DNA from: Corynebacterium choanae
GTDB taxonomy: Bacteria > Actinomycetota > Actinomycetes > Mycobacteriales > Mycobacteriaceae
Direction of reading: 5' to 3'
NCBI RefSeq assembly: GCF_003813965.1
Contig: NZ_CP033896.1
Location: forward strand, 2,480,001-2,544,000
DNA: 64,000 bases
The notes under the pieces were generated by a model, which was given only the letters and a program-made list of their open reading frames with translations, was not told the DNA's origin and did no database searches. A program made the position numbers and the translations under genes. Of this stretch, positions 60,301 to 64,000 are shown piece by piece (within the stretch, counting starts at the first letter, position 1; each line of letters begins with the position of its first letter).

Positions 60301-60847
60301 CCTTATCGATCGTCTCATCGAAATACACACCCGGGGAACGCACCAACTGGGAGACAACGACACGCTCGGTGCCGTTGACAATGAAGGTGCCCTTGTCCGT
60401 CATCATCGGGAAATCACCGATGAAGACCGTCTGGGATTTGATCTCTTGGGTCTCGTTGTTAATAAACTCGGCGGTCACATACAGCGGTGCCGAGTAGTTA
60501 ATGTCTTTATCTTTACATTCGTCAATCGAGTATTTGACGTCCTCGAACCGCGGCTCAGACAGCGTGAGCTGCATGTTATTGGAATAGTCTTGGATCGGCG
60601 AAAGCTCATCCAAGATATCTTCCAAACCGCTGGTAATGCGGGCGTCGTCGCCTTTTTCAGCGCGCTGCTTCTCACGCCACTCCGGCGTGCCGATCAGCCA
60701 GGCGAATGATTCTAATTGGAGATCAAGCAGCCCCGGAACCTCAATCGGCTCGGTAATCTTTGCAAAAGAGTACCGATGCGGAGCTCCGGGGATGTCGTGC
60801 TTTGACTTGGTCTGGCGGGAGACTGCCAAGATGCGTCCTTCCAGCAC
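57356..60847 (-). CDS. rpoB: RNA polymerase subunit beta
   Basis: 1163 residues beginning at GTG 60847 with [15 protein letters not shown], the corynebacterial form. All conserved regions are present through the C-terminal [14 protein letters not shown] and [13 protein letters not shown]. The rifampicin pocket (about residues 417-445) reads [17 protein letters not shown] and [13 protein letters not shown], with the usual Ser, His and Ser at resistance positions, so the strain is predicted to be rifampicin-sensitive. A promoter lies about 460 bases upstream. It is transcribed with rpoC. Confidence 0.98.
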   Translation of the reverse strand: MLEGRILAVSRQTKSKHDIPGAPHRYSFAKITEPIEVPGLLDLQLESFAWLIGTPEWREKQRAEKGDDARITSGLEDILDELSPIQDYSNNMQLTLSEPRFEDVKYSIDECKDKDINYSAPLYVTAEFINNETQEIKSQTVFIGDFPMMTDKGTFIVNGTERVVVSQLVRSPGVYFDETIDKATERPLHAVKVIPSRGAWLEFDIDRRDTVGVRIDRKRRQPVTVLLKALGWTTEQIKERFGFSPILMSTLEDDGVANTDEALLEIYRKQRPGEQPTRDLAQSLLDNSFFKAKRYDLAKVGRYKINRKLGLGGDHDGLMTLTEEDIATTIEYLVRLHDGETEMVSPAGVTIPVETDDIDHFGNRRLRTVGELIQNQVRVGLSRMERVVRERMTTQDAESITPTSLINVRPVSAAIREFFGTSQLSQFMDQNNSLSGLTHKRRLSALGPGGLSRERAGIEVRDVHPSHYGRMCPIETPEGPNIGLIGSLSSYARVNAFGFIETPYRRVENRQLTDQIDYLTADEEDRHIVAQANTPYDKDGHITEDRVVVRMKGGNIEVVDASRIDYMDISPRQMVSVGTAMIPFLEHDDANRALMGANMQKQAVPLVRSESPYVGTGMELRAAYDAGDMIISKFAGAVEDVSADKITIMGDEGKRETYQLRKFERTNQGTCYNQVPLVEIGQRVEAGQVIADGPGTKDGEMALGRNLLVAFMPWEGHNYEDAIILNQRLVEEDILTSIHIEEHEIDARDTKLGAEEITREIPNVSEEVLKDLDERGIVRIGADVRDGDILVGKVTPKGETELTPEERLLRAIFGEKSREVRDTSMKVPHGETGKVIGVRRFTRDEDDLPAGVNEMIRVYVAQKRKIQDGDKLAGRHGNKGVVGKILPQEDMPFLPDGTPVDIILNTHGVPRRMNIGQVLETHLGWLAAAGWHVDPAVAENAKLIETLPEELYDVPAGSLTATPVFDGASNEELAGLLANSLPNRDGDVMVNADGKATLMDGRSGEPFPFPVSVGYMYILKLHHLVDEKIHARSTGPYSMITQQPLGGKAQFGGQRFGEMEVWAMQAYGAAYTLQELLTIKSDDVVGRVKVYEAIVKGENIPDPGIPESFKVLLKELQSLCLNVEVLSADGTPMELGTDEDDYDQGASMGINLSRDERADTDIA

Positions 60848-61309
60848 CTCAGGCGGCGCGAAGGTTCCCTGCCAATCACACTAATGAGGTTACCGGCGAC
60901 AACATCGTGTCATCGAAGGAAACTAGCGAGTGCGACCTGCAACGAACCACCGAACAACCGCTGCGAGTGATTAGTGGTCTACATACTGCTGCGCATCCCG
61001 TTGGTAAGGCTTGCAGATCTCTACAAACACTCGCCCCACTGCAAGTAGTATCACTTCGCCAGCGTACTGGTTGCCACCTCATGCAATATTGGCTTGGCAA
61101 CAATGCCAAGAAGGTGGGTGTCTAAAACGAAGTGAAACATCATGCTCACTTCAACCGACACCGCACACAAACCACCCGCATACAACAACCGTCATGGTCG
61201 ACTAGAGTCTTACAAAAATGGCTATTGCCTGCGGGTTTTTATCACATTACGGGGCAATCAACAACTTTGGCCTTCAGCAGGGCGCACCGGGATTACAGCG
61301 CAAACTAGC
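60848..61309 (-). other. Long leader of rpoB
   Basis: About 450 bases between the predicted transcript start and the rpoB GTG. An inverted pair TTGGC/GCCAA occurs near 61090..61110 (TTGGCTTGGCAACAATGCCAAG region). No gene is recognisable. A long rpoB leader is known in corynebacteria. Confidence 0.4.
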
Positions 61310-61338
61310 AGCATATAGCCCCTGCACCTGCCAGTCAA
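61310..61338 (-). promoter_or_regulatory. Probable promoter of rpoBC
   Basis: On the minus strand TTGACT (61333..61338) and TATGCT (61310..61315) are separated by exactly 17 bases, a good match to the housekeeping consensus. The transcript would begin near 61303. Confidence 0.55.
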
Positions 61339-61796
61339 ATACTTAAACCCTGTTGCCCCCGCACGGGTTAGCGTCCTGCACGTTGCGGCGAGTATCTGCT
61401 GGGTACCTGCACAGGCGACGACGCTGTAATCCCTCACGCATCCCTTGTGCTGTGTGCCTAGCTTCCTTGTGCTGTGTGCATAGCGAACATCCCCGATACA
61501 CGGCCAACTCCTGATTGCTCACCGATGCAAGCGACACCGCGTTGCGGCATACAGACTATCGTGCGCTTGCCTGAAGCAACCCTACCGTATGGATGCTGCC
61601 CGGCGGTGACAACCCACGCCCGTTAAATTACACATCGGTTATTCCCCCGTCCACTTCCCCGCCGCCACCCAGCAGGCACCAGCTGCCGTTTCCACCCTGA
61701 CCAGGACAGAGAAACTTGCAGCTCAACTGCAAAAAGCGGCTAATAATTCAGGGCTGTGCCGGGTGGCCGGGCGCTGGGCAGGTTCGCGGCCTCACA
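61339..61796. other. Intergenic region upstream of rpoB promoter
   Basis: About 460 bases between the rpoB promoter and the end of the DUF3068 gene. There is a short direct duplication CTTGTGCTGTGTGC (about 61444..61479, two copies 24 bases apart). No coding content was seen. Confidence 0.35.
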
Positions 61797-62759
61797 TTAG
61801 TGCAAGTTGCGCGTCGCTTGTTTCCGCCCAAACAATCCAAACACCCCGATTAGTCCTAGAATCACGGCAAGCGCACCGCCGGCAGCCAGCAGAATACGGA
61901 TAGCCAGCAACCCCGCCCCGGTGGGGAGGGTTGCGGCGAAGTCGAGCAGCTCCTGCTGTGACTGGTCACTATTGATCCCGTCGAAGCGCAGCGTCGGGAA
62001 ACGTTCCTCGCCGTCCACGGTCACATAGGACAGCTGTACCTGCTCCCGCTGGGCGATAATGATGCCGGTTCGATGATCCACGTGCAGCTCCCGCTTCGCC
62101 GCATAGTGCTTCAGCACGGGACGAGTCACCCCCGCTGCGGTGGTAACCTGCCCAGTGTTGGTGGGGGAAGCGTAAAACTCGCCCACAATCGAATCAGGGA
62201 TCGTCTGCGTCCACACATCAATATCTCGCCCGTCGCGGGTAAAGGCATCGGTGCGATTCATCGGGAAGGTGGCACGCAGCGTCGGATCCACATATTGCAC
62301 TGTGGTTTGTTCAATATCGGCTGGGAATTTGATCGTCAACCCGTGCAATTCCACTTTGGCCGGTGGCATTCCCGGCAGCGAACTGACCACTGTCGGGGAG
62401 ATCTGCAGGCCAGTGATCCGATTGATGCGATACCCCCAAATGCTGGCATCGATAAGCCCTGCCGGGTCGCCATCGTCAGCCACCCACGCATAGCCGATCC
62501 GAACACCGGCCTGATCGGCGGCGAAAGGATCAGCAATAGTGAGATGCCGCTGCATCGTGACCGGTTTGGTGACAAGCTCCTCACCTGCTGCCGACGCTAC
62601 TTCCGCGGCAGGATCCACAATCGCTAACGTTGCGATCTCTTGCGCCGCCGGCAGCCGGGCGTCCCGGTGTACAAATGCGCCACCTAGGACAGCTGCCGTA
62701 ATCATGGCAATGCCCAGGCCGAGAACAAACACCGATACCAGTCGGGATTTAGGAAGCAT
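61797..62759 (-). CDS. DUF3068-like membrane protein
   Basis: About 320 residues. An N-terminal span (LVSVFVLGLGIAMITAAVLGG) and a C-terminal span (AIRILLAAGGALAVILGLIGVFGLF) enclose a large extracytoplasmic beta-rich domain (about 40-285) with IGYAWVADDGDPAG, VQYVDPTLRATFPMNRTDAF, TGIIIAQREQVQLSY and LRFDGINSDQS. This two-anchor layout is typical of DUF3068 proteins of mycolic-acid-containing actinobacteria; their function is poorly known. ATG 62759 puts the first span at the N-terminus; TTG 62804 in frame would add 15 residues and has GGTGAT nearby. A tail RKQATRNLH faces the cytoplasm. Confidence 0.78.
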   Translation of the reverse strand: MLPKSRLVSVFVLGLGIAMITAAVLGGAFVHRDARLPAAQEIATLAIVDPAAEVASAAGEELVTKPVTMQRHLTIADPFAADQAGVRIGYAWVADDGDPAGLIDASIWGYRINRITGLQISPTVVSSLPGMPPAKVELHGLTIKFPADIEQTTVQYVDPTLRATFPMNRTDAFTRDGRDIDVWTQTIPDSIVGEFYASPTNTGQVTTAAGVTRPVLKHYAAKRELHVDHRTGIIIAQREQVQLSYVTVDGEERFPTLRFDGINSDQSQQELLDFAATLPTGAGLLAIRILLAAGGALAVILGLIGVFGLFGRKQATRNLH

Positions 62760-62912
62760 GCGCCATAGTCTACCGGGCAAGGAACCTCTGGGACGATTAG
62801 GCAAGCGATCACCGCTTCAGCGAAGGCACCACCATGTACTAGCCCGCATACCGCGCCCGCCGACCGCTGAGGGGGTTGCCCATGCACACCGGATACCAAC
62901 AGCCATTGCGAA

Positions 62913-62974
62913 GATGCAGCAATCAAGTCTCGCGACGGTAACGTGGGCAATATGGGGATGCAGCAATGAAGTCT
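62913..62974. repeat. Short direct repeat upstream of the DUF3068 gene
   Basis: An 18-bp unit, GATGCAGCAATCAAGTCT (62913..62930), recurs with one change at 62957..62974, a period of 44 bases. It lies between two minus-strand genes and might be a regulator site pair. Confidence 0.6.
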
Positions 62975-63000
62975 TAAACAGTGTTCGCCAGGTCAGTGGG

Positions 63001-63711
63001 CTACTGGCGGGCAAGATAGGGAACAAAGCCGGGCACTGCCCGAGTGGGAAACACCATCGGGGTTGCCCGCACTGCTTCCTCCACAGCTTGCACCGACATT
63101 GTGGAAGGACCAAGCAGTTGCTGCCAGGCGGAAACATGGTGGGCTAGTCGTGGTGCACGATCAGCAGCCGGCAGTTGCCCAACCCGCAGACAGGCCTCGA
63201 GGAGCACCGCCGCCTTATCGTGACGACTATCGTCTGGATGGTCAGCTAAAAAAGCCTCAATATCGCTGCCTAACGCCTCCGCCACCTGACGTATAGCTTG
63301 TTCATCGCCGCGCTCAAGATCAGCGATCCCCGTCAAATAGTGGGCGAAGGCCTCCGCTGCGATGCGCGGCGGTACCCCTTCCACATGGCGACTAAACCGT
63401 TTGGTGGGGCGAATATGATCTAACGCCGCACGGCGCGCAGCCAAATCTTCAGGCGCAAACACTGCCGTTGCGAGCGTTTCCACCTGCCGGTCGATCGTAG
63501 CTAATAATGCTGGGCTGGCGACTTCTGCTGTGTCGTGCCGGGATTCCGTCCAGTTGAGTTTGCCCTGTTCCACCCAAATGAGGAAGGTTAACGCCACCAA
63601 AATCACCCCAAGGAGCGCACCAACCGACCACAGCACTGGCGCCAACGGATCAGGTGGCATCTCGGCGGCAGCTACCGTGAACGTCACCGGTGGGCACAGG
63701 GTTGCAAGCAC
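63001..63711 (-). CDS. One-TM protein of unknown function
   Basis: 236 residues from GTG 63711, with GAGG five bases upstream. A short N-terminal stretch resembling a signal sequence is followed by a span LAPVLWSVGALLGVILVALTFLIWV (about 23-47), and then a soluble, mostly helical domain of about 190 residues with many Ala, Arg and Glu (ALLATIDRQVETLATAVFAP, AEAFAHYLTGIADLERGDEQ, ASVLLEACLRVG-like helices). No catalytic motif is seen and I do not recognise a family. It lies upstream of the DUF3068 gene on the same strand, with about 240 bases between. Confidence 0.7.
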   Translation of the reverse strand: MLATLCPPVTFTVAAAEMPPDPLAPVLWSVGALLGVILVALTFLIWVEQGKLNWTESRHDTAEVASPALLATIDRQVETLATAVFAPEDLAARRAALDHIRPTKRFSRHVEGVPPRIAAEAFAHYLTGIADLERGDEQAIRQVAEALGSDIEAFLADHPDDSRHDKAAVLLEACLRVGQLPAADRAPRLAHHVSAWQQLLGPSTMSVQAVEEAVRATPMVFPTRAVPGFVPYLARQ

Positions 63712-64000
63712 AACAGCCTCAATTCTTCTACGGCGAGGAAAACTTCGAGAAAACAGCTACCACCATCATGACTGAAGGGAAAGCAAAAATCACAGTTTGC
63801 TCCCCACCCCCACCGGACGAAGTTCCAACTAACGCGCCGAGCTTCATCCCGACCGTCGCCCAATCTGACGCACCGTCCGCATACAAACCAATGGTAGCCA
63901 CCCACCGGGCAGTACTACTGTGCTGCAGCTAGCAGCAAGCGACAACCCAGACCTTGCAACAACCAGGGTGAAAAAGGCAACACCCCAAGCCCTCCCGAGG
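63712..64000. other. Right-edge region without supported gene
   Basis: 289 bases to the window end. Must hold the promoter of the 63001..63711 gene. The last bases (AAGCCCTCCCGAGG) could be one arm of a hairpin whose partner lies outside. Confidence 0.3.

Noticed and set aside
57758..60709. 983-codon open frame antisense to rpoB (also 54217..56466 antisense to rpoC, 27170..29515 to fusA, 11265..12362 to tuf)
   Set aside because: Their sequences are mirror products of strongly biased codons in highly conserved genes; the sense strands are certain and the antisense products resemble no protein.

Overview
The window looks like chromosomal DNA of a Corynebacterium or a close relative. RpoB, RpoC, EF-Tu, EF-G, S12, S7 and S10 all read as corynebacterial proteins (for example the RpoB start [15 protein letters not shown] and its RRDR with NNSLSGL). 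The rest of the content fits too: a DUF3068 membrane protein, an actinobacterial Asp23/AmaP operon, and surface proteins with LAxTG sorting signals. The species cannot be named from the sequence alone.

The backbone is the transcription/translation cluster, all on the minus strand: rpoB (60.8 kb), rpoC, rpsL-rpsG, fusA, tuf and the 5' end of rpsJ at the left edge. The order resembles other corynebacteria, but the blocks are pushed apart by accessory DNA: about 22 kb between rpoC and rpsL, 15 kb between fusA and tuf, and 11 kb between tuf and rpsJ. Most backbone genes end in clear hairpin terminators, which isolates them from the cargo.

Cargo between rpsJ and tuf: an orphan LeuA-regulatory-domain-like protein (minus), then a six-gene plus-strand envelope-stress operon of Asp23/Gls24-type proteins, a DUF2273-like small membrane protein, a 704-residue Asp23 protein with long Pro/Ala arms, a DUF6286-like protein and an AmaP-like anchor. 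The HrpB-type helicase follows. Cargo between tuf and fusA: an FMN riboswitch in front of a RibX/RibY-like riboflavin uptake pair, a secreted serine protease next to a paralogue that has lost all three catalytic residues, a metal-dependent cyclase/hydrolase, and a 2168-residue wall protein with Ig-like, YPDG/Rib-like and thrombospondin-type-3-like calcium repeats.

Cargo between rpsL and rpoC: purine nucleoside phosphorylase (deoD), a 14-TM MFS exporter, a bile-salt-hydrolase-like amidase, a small secreted Pro-rich protein, an old-yellow-enzyme reductase, an Aer-type PAS protein, and an 11.5-kb gene for a wall-anchored giant with about 15 DUF11/DUF7507-like repeats. Right of rpoB lie a DUF3068 protein and an unrecognised one-TM protein.

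Taken together the accessory genes mostly concern the cell surface (two giant sortase substrates, envelope stress, secreted protease pair) and host or nutrient interaction (bile salts, riboflavin, nucleosides). No rRNA, tRNA, insertion sequence or CRISPR array was recognised. Several intergenic stretches exceed 1 kb and hold no convincing gene.
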